Of a stretch of DNA of 64,000 bases, positions 1 through 27,639 are shown in pieces (positions within the stretch are counted from its first letter, which is position 1; each line of letters begins with the position of its first letter). The notes beneath the pieces were generated by a model. The model was not told the DNA's origin. It did not search any database and saw nothing but the letters and a program-made list of their open reading frames with translations. The position numbers and the translations under genes are program-made. This stretch comes from Lineus longissimus (taxonomy: Eukaryota > Nemertea > Pilidiophora > Heteronemertea > Lineidae). The stretch covers positions 15,624,001 through 15,688,000 of the forward strand of contig NC_088316.1 of the NCBI RefSeq assembly GCF_910592395.1. The letters run 5' to 3'.

Positions 1-3000
1 GACACACTATTCAACACACATTTCGATTCCACTCCATCTTCACATGATCTTCCTGGCGTCAAACTTAAAGCTCATACATATGGTAGGTTACAATTGTAAT
101 CTCTGATACTATCACCTCAGAAATCGGCAAATCGAAAAGGAGGACTTGATGTCCAGACCCATCTTCTGAAAGCGACCTTGAAATAGTATCTGTCTTTTCT
201 GTCCCTCATTAAATGATGTGGATTTTTTTCAAGTGATTGATCAATGATGTTTTATTTTTAAATGCAATGAACTTTCGATGTGAATACTCCTTTCAGTGCT
301 CTGGTTGCTTGTTGTGAATAGTGATTGATCAGACAAGTTTTTGGAAAAAATCTTTTCATCTTTTCAGATCTGAAAGAGAGCAATGTGAAACTGAAGCTAA
401 CAGTGGTGGACAGTGTTGGGTTTGGTGACCAAATAAACAAGGCAGACAGGTAAAAAGTGAATGGAGTTGGGTCGATAATAGACAGTAGAGTCTCCTTGAA
501 GGTTGTATCATGGCTCAAGAGTGAGTCCCTGGGCAGAGATGGTGCCTTTGCTAAAAGAAACAAACTTTCATTGGTCTTCATCTTTTGCTCCAGAATGAGC
601 ATTCTTGTATAATCATTTATCATTGTGTTTACACCCTTCTTTTCAGCTACAAACCAATCGTGGACTACATCGACCAACAGTTCGAGAACTACCTCCAGGA
701 GGAGCTGAAGATCAAGCGCTCACTTCATAATTATCACGACAGTCGCATCCACACTTGCCTCTACTTCATTGCTCCAACTGGCCATTCGCTCAAAGCCATC
801 GATCTAGTCACCATGAAGAAACTCGACAGTAAGGTCAACATCATTCCCATCATTGCCAAAGCGGACACCATCACAAAGAATGAACTCCAGAAATTCAAGT
901 CCAAGGTATGTGCCTATAGCTTAGTTTGTGAGGTAGCGATATCAAACGGCCACTCCATTGTAACATTACAAGATACAGAGTAAACTCCATAAGTTCAAAT
1001 CCACAGTAAGCAAAATTGAATTTGTTCTAGCTGCTTAAGAAGGTATAAGTTTGCTTTCTTGGCAGAATTCTCTTCAAGGCAAACACATTCTCAAGGTACT
1101 GACAAGCCACCATATGAGTTTGTCATCATTTGTCAGGTTCGGTGGTAAGGACTTTTATTTGAATTCAATACATCCCAGAGAATCTAAATCAAGAGTAGTC
1201 TGAACCTTGTCAATTAAAAACATTGTTATAGAAATGGATGGTAAATTTTCTTCTGTTTCAGATCATGAATGAGCTGACATCAAATGGAGTCCAGATCTAC
1301 CACTTTCCCACTGACGATGAGACAGTCGCTGAGCTCAATGCTACAATGAATGTAAGTGCAGTAATGGACCTACATGAAATTATACGATTCCTAAATCTGT
1401 GTGAAACTATCCAGTGATATGAGAACTGTTGGTACCAGAGGAAAGTTCGTCTCAAGATCTTCCAGATGAATACCCGTGTCACAGGGTCAAAACAGATTTG
1501 AAATGTTCTCAATAGTAATTTTAAGATCGAGTTGACTAGTTTGAAATATTTGCTGATATGATATTCATTGTCAGTAGTGGAAAATTTTACCAAAAGGTGG
1601 GTCCTCTGCTTTGACCCCAGTCCTGAAAACATGCCTGTTTTTTGCCGACAGGAGGGAATATCTGAATAGACTGAATCACCGAATGCCCATACAATATGGG
1701 TTCTCTCTTTGAAGCTCTTGGGGTGCTCTTTCTGAATGGTGCCAACTCATGCAGGCCCCCAAACCTCCCCGAGGTGTTAGGGAGTCTCTTCCCTTAATTG
1801 TTTACCTATTCCATAAAGTCTAGCAGCAACATACTGTGTTGTTTATTTTCTTCTGTACCTTGAGTGACGTCTAATCTGCCTCAGTTCTGTGGTATACCCG
1901 TTCAATGTCCAGTGATTTCTGAGTACTTTTCAAATAGAAATGTCATAGTGTGCTGCATGAAAAATTGTGTCTTTTGGTTGTGAGTTTGGTTGTAGACAGG
2001 TAGACACTTTTTACTTTGGTGTCTTGTCATTTTGCTTTGCATTTTGAAATATCAACACCAGTATTTATGTAACTGGCATCAGTGTGACTGCTGCCTCCTG
2101 GTTCACTGACACAGCACCGATATCATAACAGCATGATGTGAATTCCTTGTTGACAACCTACATTTTGTATACTTATAGTAAAGTAAAGCTTCTATTATAT
2201 GCTTATGTCCTTTTAAGAACACTTTCTGACTACTTTGTGGTAGCCAAAAACCCCATTGATGCTAATCAATAGAGCACCCCAAGAGCTTCAGATTGAGTTT
2301 GAAGCAATTTTCAGTTACATTGCCGTATGCATGCCCATGTACTTGTCTTAATGCATTTTTCCTTTGTATTCAGGAAAAGGTATGATTAACTGACTAATGT
2401 GTAGTTAGTTGGAATCCACTGGACAGGTCGATGTATAAATGCGCCTTTGCAATTGGTTTTACTCGCTTTGGTTTATTTGAACCTTTGAGGACTGCAGACA
2501 TTTCACTGTTTCTTGCTTTAAGATGCATATTCAATTTCTGCAACAATGCAACCTAGGTTGTCAGTGCGATTATTTGCCGCCAATGAGGGGTCATTATCTA
2601 GTGAAATAGAATTAGAACTTATTCTCATTCTCACATTCTAAAAATATGAATAATCTCTTCAGTAGCTGTGTTCTATCAGTCCTTGAATGTTTGATTAATG
2701 TAGTTCTTGTCCTGTCCCCCTTATTTTTCTCTTGTCGTGTTTTTATGCTGATATGGGCCAGTGCCATTTGATATGAAGACGTTCCAATCATGACCTGTAC
2801 GTGATCCATTGTTGATACAAACTGTCATATCGAATTGACTTTCTGTATGCATAGAGAACAGCTTCTATCGACAACACTATTGGAATACCTGTTTTCCGTT
2901 TGCTTCTTTCTGTTCTGTTATGTCTTGCCTGTTAACATATATGTGTTTTAACCTAGTTTAGAACAGGGGTGTAGTGGTTTTGTAAATCTGTATTCTTCAT

Positions 3001-5455
3001 GTATGCTGAATTTCGTTGCTTCTTCTTTTTAATGACAATACTCAGAAAAGCATGTTAAATGCCGGCAATTCTATTGCGAGATTTTGACTGTTCGATTCAA
3101 AGTGGCAAGAAAAGGGTAAAAATAGAAATAGGAGAAGAATAAGCCATGCAACCCTGTTTCTGAACTCTTGTGTCTCCCACACCATTATTCTATTCTAACC
3201 GAACTGGATCTCCTGCCTGTCATGTGGTACCATACTAACATGATGCAGCTATTGCCCTAGATCTCAATTCTGCCTAACCAATAGATGTAATACTGATGTC
3301 TCGTTTCTTTGTCCTGGCCTTTGCATGTTTTCTTCCCATCTGTCAGGATTATGAGTTTTGGTGCAAATGTGGATGAACCCCAGTCAGAACTAGCAAAATG
3401 GCTTATTGTGTCAAATCACTAACTTAAACTTTGTACATGACAGTATCCAGGGGGATTGTTCTCAGCTTGATTAGGTTTAGGAAAATTAAAAGAATTGTAT
3501 TAGACTCAACATTGCTCCCAGGAAACTGGAGCTTTCAACAGAATTGTGTGCGGCTTCTCATTCAAACATGAATGGCAAAAATTTGTAAATGTATTTGCTC
3601 ACATTGTTCATTGCAGAGTCAGCTGCCATTTGCTGTGGTTGGTAGCATGGATGAAGTCAAGATTGGCAACAAGATGGTGAAAGCAAGACAATACCCGTGG
3701 GGGACAGTGCAAGGTACGATATACATGTACTGGACGGCTTGAGAATACACATACCCCTCTCCATGTACTCCGGTAATTGAAGTTTAAAATATGTACACAA
3801 CTTTGATGAACAGGGCTGCTGGGTGTTCTGAAGACATTGCACATTGATCATGACTTTTTAATGTGATTTTTAGTTGAGAATGAGAACCACTGCGACTACG
3901 TCAAGCTTCGTGAGATGATGGTCAGGACTAACATGGAGGATCTGAGGGAGAAGACACACACGCAACATTTCGAGCTGTACAGGCGTAACAGGCTCACGGA
4001 CATGGGCTTTGCTGATAATGAGTCAGCCAGGTAGGTAGAATCGATGAGTAGTCGGTTTGTGTATGAAACTGATAGCTGCATACTGGATAGAGCATCATCT
4101 CTCCAGCATGCGACACCAAGCCTATGGCTGTGGAGTTCATATCCTTTGCAGATGTTCAAGACTGGCAACCATCAGTGAGAGATTTGTCATGAATTTGCCT
4201 ACATGACCAGCCCTCTATGGAGACAATGGACCGCTCTGAAGAACGACCAACTTTATCATAAAATCAGGTCTTCAGGAATCCTTTAAAGAAAGACTGTCCC
4301 AGTGTACCTAGCCTTTGTTTAAACACACAGTGGTATTAACCAAGTCCCTTTTGTTCTATTTCTTCTGTACTCCTCAACAATTATATCCTGTTCTAGACCC
4401 AAACAGGTCTATCGGAGAGTGCGGCACATGTTGAAGTGCATGCACATGTGGAAACTGTAAGGGTTCCTATCTCTAGATATTTAGATATTTAACAAGTTTG
4501 AATACTTCACAAGCAGTAATCAGTACTAAAAAAGCACCACTCTTCCAAATCTAAATTTTTTTCTACAATTCATTTTTTGCCATCCACTTTTATTCAATAA
4601 CTTCTACTGACCAAACTACATATTTTGAATATCTTTGAATGTTTTTATTAACAGTTTGGCACTAACAAATATTGATGAAAAAAAACAAATTTGGATATGG
4701 TGCATGGTGTCCTTTCCATTCCTTACGACTGTAACAATTGTAAAAATGAGTTTGAATGAACCCTCTTTGATTATCTAGTTGTTAACTTGGACATTACCCT
4801 TGCAGCCTCCAAGAGACGTATGAACAGAAGCGTCAGGAGCACATGGCTGATCTGCAGAAACGCGAGGAGGAGATGAGGCAGATGTTTGTTGTCAAGGTCA
4901 AGGAGAAAGAGGCGGAGCTCAAGGACGCAGAGAAAGATGTAGGTCCAGGTTTTAGCTGTTTAATAGTTTCATTGCTTCTTGGGCTGGATCTGCCAAGTGT
5001 ATGACATGAATGATACCTGTCTGTAAATATGATACCAGCACGTGGCCATGATTGATTTGTCAGTTTGATTTGTAATAGGACCAGTTCCTACTGCGGTAGA
5101 GATTATGATGCTGTTGTAAGCATACGTTTCTTTAAAGACCGCCAATTTCCTTCTGGGTTACAAATCTCTCGGCTTGCTTGAAACAAACAATTGGAGTTAA
5201 ATGAATTGATATCAGTATTTGAATCCAATTCCTATCCATCTTTCAATTCGTCACTGTTATTTTCAGCTGCACGCCAAATTTGAACATCTCAAAAAGCAAC
5301 ACGCCGATGACAAGAAGAAGTTGGAGGATAAGAAACGATCGCTGGAAGAGGAGATCAACTTGTTCAACAAGAAGAAAGCCGCAGCTTTGGCGGCGCGGGA
5401 ACAGGCACAACAGGCTGCTGCGCAATCGGCCACGATGAAGGGCAAAAAGAAGTAG
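1..5455 (+). CDS. Septin, SEPT6/8/11 group (5'-partial)
   Basis: Exons: <1-82, 368-449, 647-905, 1262-1351, 3617-3713, 3874-4030, 4806-4938, 5267-5455 (stop TAG 5453-5455). All junctions are GT-AG and keep frame. Septins are filament-forming GTP-binding proteins of the cortex, cytokinetic ring and ciliary base. Visible motifs: the G3 segment as DSVGFGDQ in exon 2, the G4 motif AKAD in exon 3, the septin-unique stretch with YPWGTVQVEN across exons 5-6, and a C-terminal Lys/Glu-rich coiled coil in exons 7-8 that ends in a basic KGKKK tail. The coiled coil and overall similarity place it in the SEPT6/8/10/11 group. The upstream exons with the N-terminus and P-loop (G1) lie outside the window. 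The family assignment is secure; which paralogue it is cannot be decided here. Confidence 0.95.
1352..3616 (+). other. Long septin intron, no gene seen
   Basis: This 2.27-kb intron separates the exon ending in NATMN from the one starting SQLPFAV. I see no credible open reading frame. It holds a 20-bp inverted repeat (1711-1730 against 2271-2290), possibly the trace of a decayed mobile element. Confidence 0.6.
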
Positions 5456-5770
5456 ACACTTCAAGCAATATTTTAATCTCTCATCATCTCAGCGCAGAAA
5501 TATCCTGTGTATTTCTGTTATCATTTTATCGTAATCATGTATTGTATAAGTTACTAAACCAGCCGTCTGTCTCAAGCTGTTGTGGCATGGTATCCTTCTG
5601 ATAATGAGTATTGCAGAGTGTTTTAGAATTTGTCACCCAATTTTCAAAAGCTTCCATGCCGCAATAACAACTTGAGATGAATTTAACTTAAATATTTGTA
5701 ATGTGTAGTATGTGGTTCTCAAAATTATGTCAGCAGAATCAAGTATTTTGGCAGAATAGACTGACACATC

Positions 5771-5776
5771 AATAAA
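5771..5776 (+). terminator. Poly(A) signal of septin gene
   Basis: AATAAA lies 316 bases after the septin stop codon in AT-rich sequence, a plausible proximal 3' end. Another AATAAA at 7371 could serve a longer 3' UTR, but nothing else supports it. Confidence 0.55.
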
Positions 5777-5799
5777 GACTGTTTCTGTTCAGTTGAAGG

Positions 5800-8390
5800 A
5801 GCTTTGGATCAGTGCTGGTGCATGTAGGTCTTGCCCTCAATGTCCAAAGTTACTGATCTGAACAGGCACAATGGTGTATTCGTTATGTAAACTTACATGT
5901 ATGCATGGTTGTATGAATTAGGATCAGATCTAGGGTTACATTGCATGATTAGCGCAAGTACTGCCAGTAATGCATTGTGCTTACGTCCGGAATCGTTACA
6001 CCATGAACAGTCATAAGGTCATTTTTCACAAGTTTTTTTCGTTTAAAAGGACTGACAGATGGAGTAGAGATCAGTTTTGCGGAAGATTTCAAAAATGTCA
6101 TCGACTGATGACTGTATGAAATGAATTGGATTGGATTTTTAATCAAAACTATTGCATTCATTTACTTGTATATCATAACCATTTCAATGAGATTTTACGA
6201 CTGTCTGGTGATTTCAGTGAATTGGAACCTGTCATGCAATATACCATAACCATATCAGTGTTGTCATGAAATGTTTTTTATCAACGAATGTGACTGATTA
6301 CGTGGCTCTAGACTGCCTGGCACCTTCCAGCTTCAAGCCTCCCATTCTGTTTTGACCAATAGGTTTACATGTGACTTCACTGTGGAAGTCAGATTCTGAT
6401 TTTGATTGACTTGGCGAAGCGGTGAGTCATTGGTGAGGAGAAAATGCCTTTCATGGCTTTGTTTGCTGATGCCAGAGGTCCTGGAGCTACATCAGTCACA
6501 AGCAAGGTAACACAACAGAGAAATAATCTAGGTGCAGATCTTCTATAAGGAATCTGTCTTCATTGTATAGTCTACATACTATTGTACAGTACCCTTGTGA
6601 TGTACCTGTGTATAGGGGAGCACTGGGATTTGCAAATGCCAAGTGATAGTGTGCATTGAAATTTAACAGAGTTGGCCTTGAGAGTATCCTAAGTGCTGTA
6701 ACATGTGTGATTCAGGTATTTTCCAAGAACTGTTTTCAGAAAGCAACGTTGTATCAGATACCAAGAAGGTATCGGTAATCTTTTGGCATTTGCACGCTAG
6801 TGATTCTGCAGAGATATGGTAAAAGTTTTCATCATAACTTTTTACCCTGTAGTTAAATTGTCAGTATAGTCAACTTGGTTATGACATTGTAGTCTTGTAT
6901 GATTTTGTGCCAGTTTTGGTGACCTCTTCAGAGATTCACTAAAAAAAAACATTTAGAATTCCTCGTTCATAAGTCTTGAGAATGGTTCTCCCACCAAACT
7001 ACATGTAAATGTATGTCCGTTGTCTCTTCGTCAAAAAGGTGCTGATGTCTTTTCAATATTTCAAATAAAACAATAATAATGCCTCTCAATGAGCTTGCAC
7101 TATGCACATCAATTTTGACCTATGTCACCTCATTTGGAGCCTCAGTCAATAGGCATGTGTTCATTTTAAACCTGATCAGATAATCGAACGATAATTTTAG
7201 AACTAATTCATTTTGTTCAGTGTAAAGCTGAATTGACCTTGGTCTAATTTTCAGATTTAGTGACCATGTGTTCCTATCACAAACAGCTGAAACTGCCAGT
7301 TTTGAAGCTTTCTTAGAAAAATTGTTAGTTTGCATGCATTCACTTTATTTGTATGTTTGAGACGACCTTGAATAAAGTTAGCTTCGTAGTGCAGTGACAT
7401 AGTCTTCATGATATAGTCCCAACTGATTATATGTAACCCCTCCCATCAAGGCAGAGTTGAAAGTGGCGACAAGTATATATTTTCAATGTTTTAATATTAT
7501 CAAAGTAGGTATAGCATCTCACGAAATTAGCCAAAAACTCTACCATACTTTTGGTGTTTTTCCCCGCTGCTCCTTGCAGTTGTCATAAAGATGGCCCACA
7601 CAAGATGTAATCTCAATTCTGGGACTCAGAAAATTTTGCAGTCTGACTTGATCTGTAAAATTAACAAGTGCAAAATGTAAAGGAAGGCAGCTGCATACAA
7701 AACCTGACACATTCTTGTTCTGGGTTACAGTATATATGAAATACCCTAATAAAAATAAGGTACACTGTTGTAATAAATAAGTGGTGGTGGTGATGTTGTC
7801 AATATGAAACTGTCTGTGAATAATCCTCATAATTTATCGATCAAATTTTTTATTGAATTTTGTAGCTCTGTCATTATAATACATTACCTGCTATGAGTGT
7901 GTACTGTTCTGATCAAACTATTAATTCTCCTTTACGATAAGCTTCTATGTGCTTATGTTGGTTTGATCAGGTTAATAGACCCTATTTCCAGAAGGGGTGT
8001 CAGTGTTTGCAGTATTCTAGCACATCCACTACGCTTTGTACTACAATGTACACTGTGTTCATTAATTTCCAAAGATGGATATAGAACAGCTGGTTTGCCA
8101 TTATTAAGAAAAAAAATAAATTTCAAAGTGTTTTGAGAAGATTGCAATCACTGATATTTACATAATATGTCTGAATTATATTGCTTTGATGTCCTTGCTT
8201 CTAGTGCTCAGGCCTGTCTTTAACAGCCAGTCAACTTTAATGTAATAAATTATGCATGCTTCCTTAAAATAATGAGTTGTTGTGAAATTTAATCCAGATG
8301 TGGTCAGTACATTGAGGTGTCTCTCAAGGACAGCATTGTCCATTTACGACGTGGATTGTGCTTATCATCTGAAGGAAGATTTGTCCCACT
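5800..8390. other. Intergenic, no gene recognised
   Basis: The stretch is AT-rich between the septin 3' end and the LINE fragment. Short open frames here lack codon structure, splice context and family similarity, so I treat them as chance. It may contain distal septin 3' UTR. Confidence 0.5.
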
Positions 8391-8393
8391 TGG

Positions 8394-9600
8394 ATGGCTG
8401 CAACTTGTCATCTCAACAACATCGCAATTGATCAAGTCAAGTCACACAAGCACCTCGGATTAACTTTCAACGACAAAGGAACCTGGGACGAACATATCCA
8501 GTCAATCGTTACGACCGCAAACCGCAGACTTGGCATACTACAAAACATCAAATACAAAACAGATAAACAAACTTTACTAACGCTCTACAAGACATTTGTC
8601 AGAAGCAAGCTCGAATACGCAGACGTAGTATGGGACGGACTCCCCCAGAACTTAGCAGCAAAACTGAAAAATTCAAATCAATGCAATGCGATGTATAACA
8701 AGATTAACAATCAGCTCTCACCACCGTGACCTTTACAGAGAATTTGGCCTTCTACCACTCGAAAAGCGCAGGAAATTCCACCGCCTCGTGATGTTCTACA
8801 AAATTTTAAACGGACTTGCACCAACCTACCTCAAAGACCTCATCCCAGAACTAACCGTCGATAGTCACTAACCATAACACACGTTTAGCTACAAAAAACA
8901 ATATTACATCTTTCATTTGCCGCACTAATAGCCTCTACTCAAGCTTCTTCCCTTCTACAATCCGCGACTGGAATGCTCTCGACCTTTCTATACGTGCGAA
9001 ACCAACTCTAAACTCTTTCAAATATTCCCTAACCAAACTGCCAGAATTCTCTATCAAACCAATCCCCTCCTGGCGAAACATCGGCCCTCGCCCACTGAAC
9101 ACCACGTAGATCCACGTGGCCCAAATCCCCCCCTCTTTGAGCTGGTTATCGGAGTCTCATGGAATTCATGAAAGAACTACGCCATCGCCATCTTCAGGGC
9201 ACGGTAGGAACTGAAAAGACCTTTTCCGAGGTTTTTTCAGTTCCTACCGTGCCCTGAAGATGGCGCCATCTTCAGGGCAGGAGGAACTTAAAGGACCTTT
9301 TAGGACCTTTTCTTGTCTTTTCAGTCCATGAGACTCCGATAACCAGCTCAAAGAGGAGGGGATTTGGGCCACGTAGATCTACGTGGTTCGGCGCTGAAGG
9401 GGTTAACATCATTCTCACACGTATGCAAAACAATTGCAGCGGACTAACATCTGACCTATACCTAAACCACGTTTCTGAAAACCCCACTTGCCTCATGTGC
9501 CCTATGCATGTTCCGGAAACCTCTTCACACTTTCTTCTCGACTGTCCTGAGTACGAAAACCAACGCAACTCCCTAATCGCCAACACCTTCAGCGCCGAAC
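8394..9600 (+). mobile_element. Decayed non-LTR retrotransposon (LINE) fragment, reverse transcriptase C-terminal end
   Basis: The fragment reads through three frames. At 8394-8695 it encodes a stretch with SHKHLGLTFNDKGTWDEHI and YKTFVRSKLEYADVVWD, typical of the thumb region of Jockey/CR1/RTE-like reverse transcriptases. After a frameshift, 8700-8868 encodes GLLPLEKRRKFHRLVMFYKI. A third frame, 8882-9106, encodes FFPSTIRDWNAL and the following tail. The sequence resumes at about 9405-9590 with a CxxC...H...C-type module (CLMCPMHVPETSSHFLLDC). Fold-back element A (9098-9404) separates these last two parts. There is no 5' end, endonuclease domain or poly(A) tail, so the copy is dead. The LINE clade is not determined. 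Confidence 0.85.
9098..9404. mobile_element. Fold-back MITE-like element, copy A (inside the LINE)
   Basis: The ends carry inverted copies of a palindromic block, CCACGTAGATCTACGTGG at the right and the same with one change at the left, followed by GGCCCAAATCCCC and CTCTTTGAGCTGGTTATCGG. The interior holds inverted copies of CGCCATCTTCAGGGCA, so most of the element can fold into stems. It has no coding capacity and interrupts the LINE reading frame. The left end lacks the TTCAGCGCCGAA outer block seen in copy B. Confidence 0.8.
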
Positions 9601-9967
9601 CACGTAGATCTACGTGGCCCAAATCCCACCTCCCCTTTGAGCTGGTTATCGGAGTCTCGTGGACTTCACGAAAGAATTACGTCATCGCCATCTTCAGGGC
9701 AAGGGAGGAACTGAAATGACCTTTTGGTCTTCTCAGTTCTTCCCTTGCCCTGAAGATGGCGATGGCGTAGTTCTTTCATGAAGTCATTTAAAGTTCTGAA
9801 CTACGCCATCGCCATCTTCAGGGCACGGTAGAAACCGTTTGGTTCCTGCCTTGCCCTGAAGATGGCAATGGCGTAGTTCTCTCATGAAGTCCATGAGACT
9901 CCGATAACCAGCTCACAAAGGGGGAATCGGGCCACGTAGATCTACGTGGTTCGGCGCTGAAGGTGTT
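9582..9967. mobile_element. Fold-back MITE-like element, copy B
   Basis: Complete inverted ends AACACCTTCAGCGCCGAA / TTCGGCGCTGAAGGTGTT flank the same palindromic block as copy A. The interior has two consecutive hairpins, each built from inverted copies of GCCATCGCCATCTTCAGGGC. It is noncoding and closely related to copy A. The superfamily is unclear because I could not define a target-site duplication. Confidence 0.8.
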
Positions 9968-10662
9968 TAGGCGAACTGTTTCAGCAGGTTGTCACCAGGC
10001 AAAGTGCATCCACTGACTTGGGAGGACATTGGCTTAAATCTTCGGCGCAAAGAACAACGCAATAGGCCTACCTAAGTCTTGTCCCCCCCAAATTATTTTT
10101 TTATCGCATATAATTATACGCAGGTAAATGTGTGGGATTCTTTAGACTTCCTACACAATCCGTCAAAATGTATAGTGAAAAGTAAAATCTTTATTTTTCC
10201 TCTTTGAATATCGCAGAATAAGCAGAAGTCCTGTTATCTTTATTTCATGCTGTATCATTCTTTCAATGCGTTCGAGACTCGTGTTCGCCTGTTCTAAGCT
10301 GGAGAACGGGGAAGTGTAATCATCAATCATTCAAGAATCAGCCCCCGACTCCCAAAGCAGTCCATTCCTCATCCTAAAGTTTTGCTAAGGGACAAACAGA
10401 GCGTACAAGGACAGACCCCCCCCCCGTGTTGAACTTCCGCTATTCAATGACCTGCATGACTTGCAGAATAATCAAAGGAACGTGACCCACAACTCTCCAC
10501 ACACGCACAGTTGAATAGGGTAAATATCTTATGTATTGATTGAGCTCTAGAGTTGTGTGTGTGGAGCTTGTCGAGGAAGAAGCGAAAATGCTGACTTGAT
10601 GTGCAACAGAGTTCTTCCGTTTTCTTCTCAAAAGTAACGTTTTCTACAAAAAGGAAACAAAT
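9968..10662. promoter_or_regulatory. Upstream region of the ABCC gene
   Basis: This gap precedes the ABCC start codon and should contain its promoter and 5' UTR. It includes short poly-C and poly-T runs. I could not identify a TATA box or specific factor site with confidence. Confidence 0.35.
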
Positions 10663-24888
<14,226 letters not shown>

Positions 24889-26515
24889 ATACATTTGCCT
24901 GGGATGTGAAATCTCTGTTTTTAGACAGATTTCCCTCTTTCTCATTATGTAGAAAGATGAAGATGACGGCAGAAACTGAAAGGCCTACAAGTATGACTTA
25001 GCTCTGTGTAGAACTTTGAATAGCCTGGCATGTTTGTAGAAACTACTTAAATACATTCCATGCTAATTGTGGCCTTCTTCAGTGTTATAGGCCTACTGTA
25101 AGCTGTAAGTAAATTAAGTTGGGATAGGTTATTGGGCAACACAAAGCACTAGTAGAGTCAATATTTTTCGCAGTTGTTCACTTTCCACATCTCACAATTG
25201 AGTTTAATGATCATTTTCAACTAGTTTTCACCAAAAAGAGCTAGTAAAATATATGTTCCATGATTCTCACTTGTTCCAAGAACTGAGCTCAAATTTTATT
25301 TGCTCATTATTTCATGAAATTGTGACTTTTGGAAAGTGATGTACATGTTGCGTCTTCTTTAGAGCTTTTAACTTCACGTCTGCAATTGACCAGCCCTATT
25401 ATGACTCCAACATGTAAATCCATCACCTGTTATGTGTTATGTGTACTATGTAATGTCTGTATGTGTATGTGAAGAAGTATTTCCATCCATTGTACAAAAC
25501 GGTGTATATTATATTTCTTCGATTTTATAGAATTATATTAGCTATTGCACAGTGCTCTAGTTCATTAAGTTGCCAACAATTTCAGTTTTGCAAGGCGTTG
25601 CAGATCATTGGGACCTCAACAGCCTTTACGGTTTCCACTGCACCATTCACAACACTTGACAACTCTAAATTGTAGATGTTTATCAACTGACCCTTGGCTG
25701 TGGTCCCCCCCTCCCTAAAAAAAACCAACAAAATAATAACTCGCAGATGTTGATTTGCGGCTTCTTTATAAGTACCGTTAGGACACAAGTTTTAGTATGA
25801 TGTTTGAATGCATTTGAAACAAGACTTTTACTTTGTATATAATCCTGTCACTGCTGTGCATGTTGAAAGAGTCCCAAACGGGTCTGGTACATCACACATT
25901 GAACAAACACAATAGTTCATGGGATGAGCTTTAAATTGTATTTAAATTGTTTCTTGAATCCAATTATTTGGAGAGAGGAGGAATTAATTTAAAATCATCA
26001 TGCAAAACATAGAGATATTTTTACATTTTGTAGTTGTTGATTTGTTAGTTAAATATTAGTTTAAATTCTAGTGATCTATTTAATAGACTTCTCTGATTTT
26101 CTTGTACATATAACAAATTTTATTAACCTGTGATTATGAAGAACCTGTTGAAGAAAATAGATTGTTTGAACTTGGTCAAAGAATGGGGGCAATCAAAAAG
26201 GGGTTGGGACATGCCACTGCTTGCGAGTAAGGGTAGCAGAATCTGGGACACATTTCACAATACTCATGTATGCCAATAGCTTTAAAGCTCAAATAAAATG
26301 CAAGGGACCGGTGGTAATGAAACTTCCTGGATAGAAGGTAACAGAGATAGAGATGTGGTATTAGCGAAAACATTCACAAATCAATTGTATATTTATGTGT
26401 TGAGGATGGTTACCAAGTCTTTATTTTCTGTGAGGTAACATGAACCCGTTTCCATTTTTGGCTAATAACCCAAATTCTCTTTGTTGCATCAAAAAAGTAT
26501 CATTAATAAAAGAAA
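24889..26515 (+). other. Probable ABCC 3' UTR and downstream sequence
   Basis: No coding sequence is seen. AATAAA occurs at 26292-26297 and 26505-26510; either could end the transcript, giving a long 3' UTR. The 26.5-27.2 kb stretch that follows has no recognisable gene and may hold an old dispersed repeat. Confidence 0.4.
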
Positions 26516-27271
26516 ATATTCCTTAAATTGGTTTGTTGTTAAGTTACCTGCAAAGTACTTTATCATGACCAGCGTTTAATAATCCTGTTCTGAATCGTAA
26601 AAAGTGCATGAATTTATGATTGGGACACATGAAGTCGGTGCTTTCACTCCACACCACACTCCACACCCCGATTGGAGGAGACCCGTGCGTCATGCCAATT
26701 CTCGCACAGGATACCGAGTCAAAGGAGTGGATATCGCACATCCCGTCATCTTGTCTGATCTCAACAAAAGGTAATTTCTAGGGAGAAAACGTCCTGGCTG
26801 AAGTGGAGCTACTCTGAGCGATGAATGTGTGAAGTGCTTGCCCCAACAAATAGCATCAGTGTTTCATAATCGGCTATATTCTGTGATGCCGTCCTAGTTG
26901 ACGGGACAGTTCCTCCGACTTCTTCAGCGTCTGCTCGGCACTCTCGAGAGGTTATTCTAGAGAGTATTCCTCCACCCAAGTCCAAGGGGGATGTGTGTGT
27001 TAAGCATGCCACTGCAGATGGATGTTAATCAATCAATCAATGTTGGCATTTGTAGTGCACTCCAATTACTCAGCGAGTGGGTATTATGGAGCCCCAAAGG
27101 CAACTGCAAAAAGGTGGGCCTTTAGGAGCTATGGAGCTTTTGCGGCAGCTGGTTCCACAGTTTTGGAGCAGTACAGAGTACAGGCTACTCCACGTTTTTT
27201 AGGAAGGCTTTAGGTGACCCTGAACATCGAATAAGGCAAGTCCTTCATTGAATCACTATCTTTTATCAAAA

Positions 27272-27277
27272 TTTATT
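27272..27277 (-). terminator. Poly(A) signal of TMEM144 gene
   Basis: AATAAA on the minus strand, about 860 bases past the TMEM144 stop codon. It faces the end of the ABCC transcript, so the two genes are tail to tail. Confidence 0.45.
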
Positions 27278-27639
27278 TACAAGATTTATGCTTCTACTAT
27301 TTACAGCGTCATCATTTAAAAATTTGAGTACATGAAGTAAAATATAGTAAGTAACTGAACACGTACAAAGGTTCAAATATTTTGTTACTGCCCTTTCATT
27401 TAAAAGGAACAACCTAACAAGCATATGGGTAACCTGCTCAGAAAAATGGATGGGCAGATGTTTTTTATTTAATACAAAGGACACGTAAATAGACAAATCT
27501 AAATATTATGTAACATTCACAGAATAAGTTAGGCACCGATATAACAATATAAACGGCTAAGAAAGAAACTTCTCTTCAGAGTATTAGACCATTCCCATGC
27601 TCGCTGCAGACAATCATAGAACTGTTCAAAGTGGCATGC

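Noticed and set aside
5243-5464. Antisense open frames over the septin C-terminal exon
   Set aside because: They are shadows of the Lys/Glu-rich coiled-coil exon; the plus-strand frame continues the septin with correct splice sites.
26800-27215. Short frames including one with GAFAAAGSTVLEQYRVQ
   Set aside because: It looks like a scrap of some interspersed repeat, but I could not find ends, a partner copy or a known protein, so it is not annotated.
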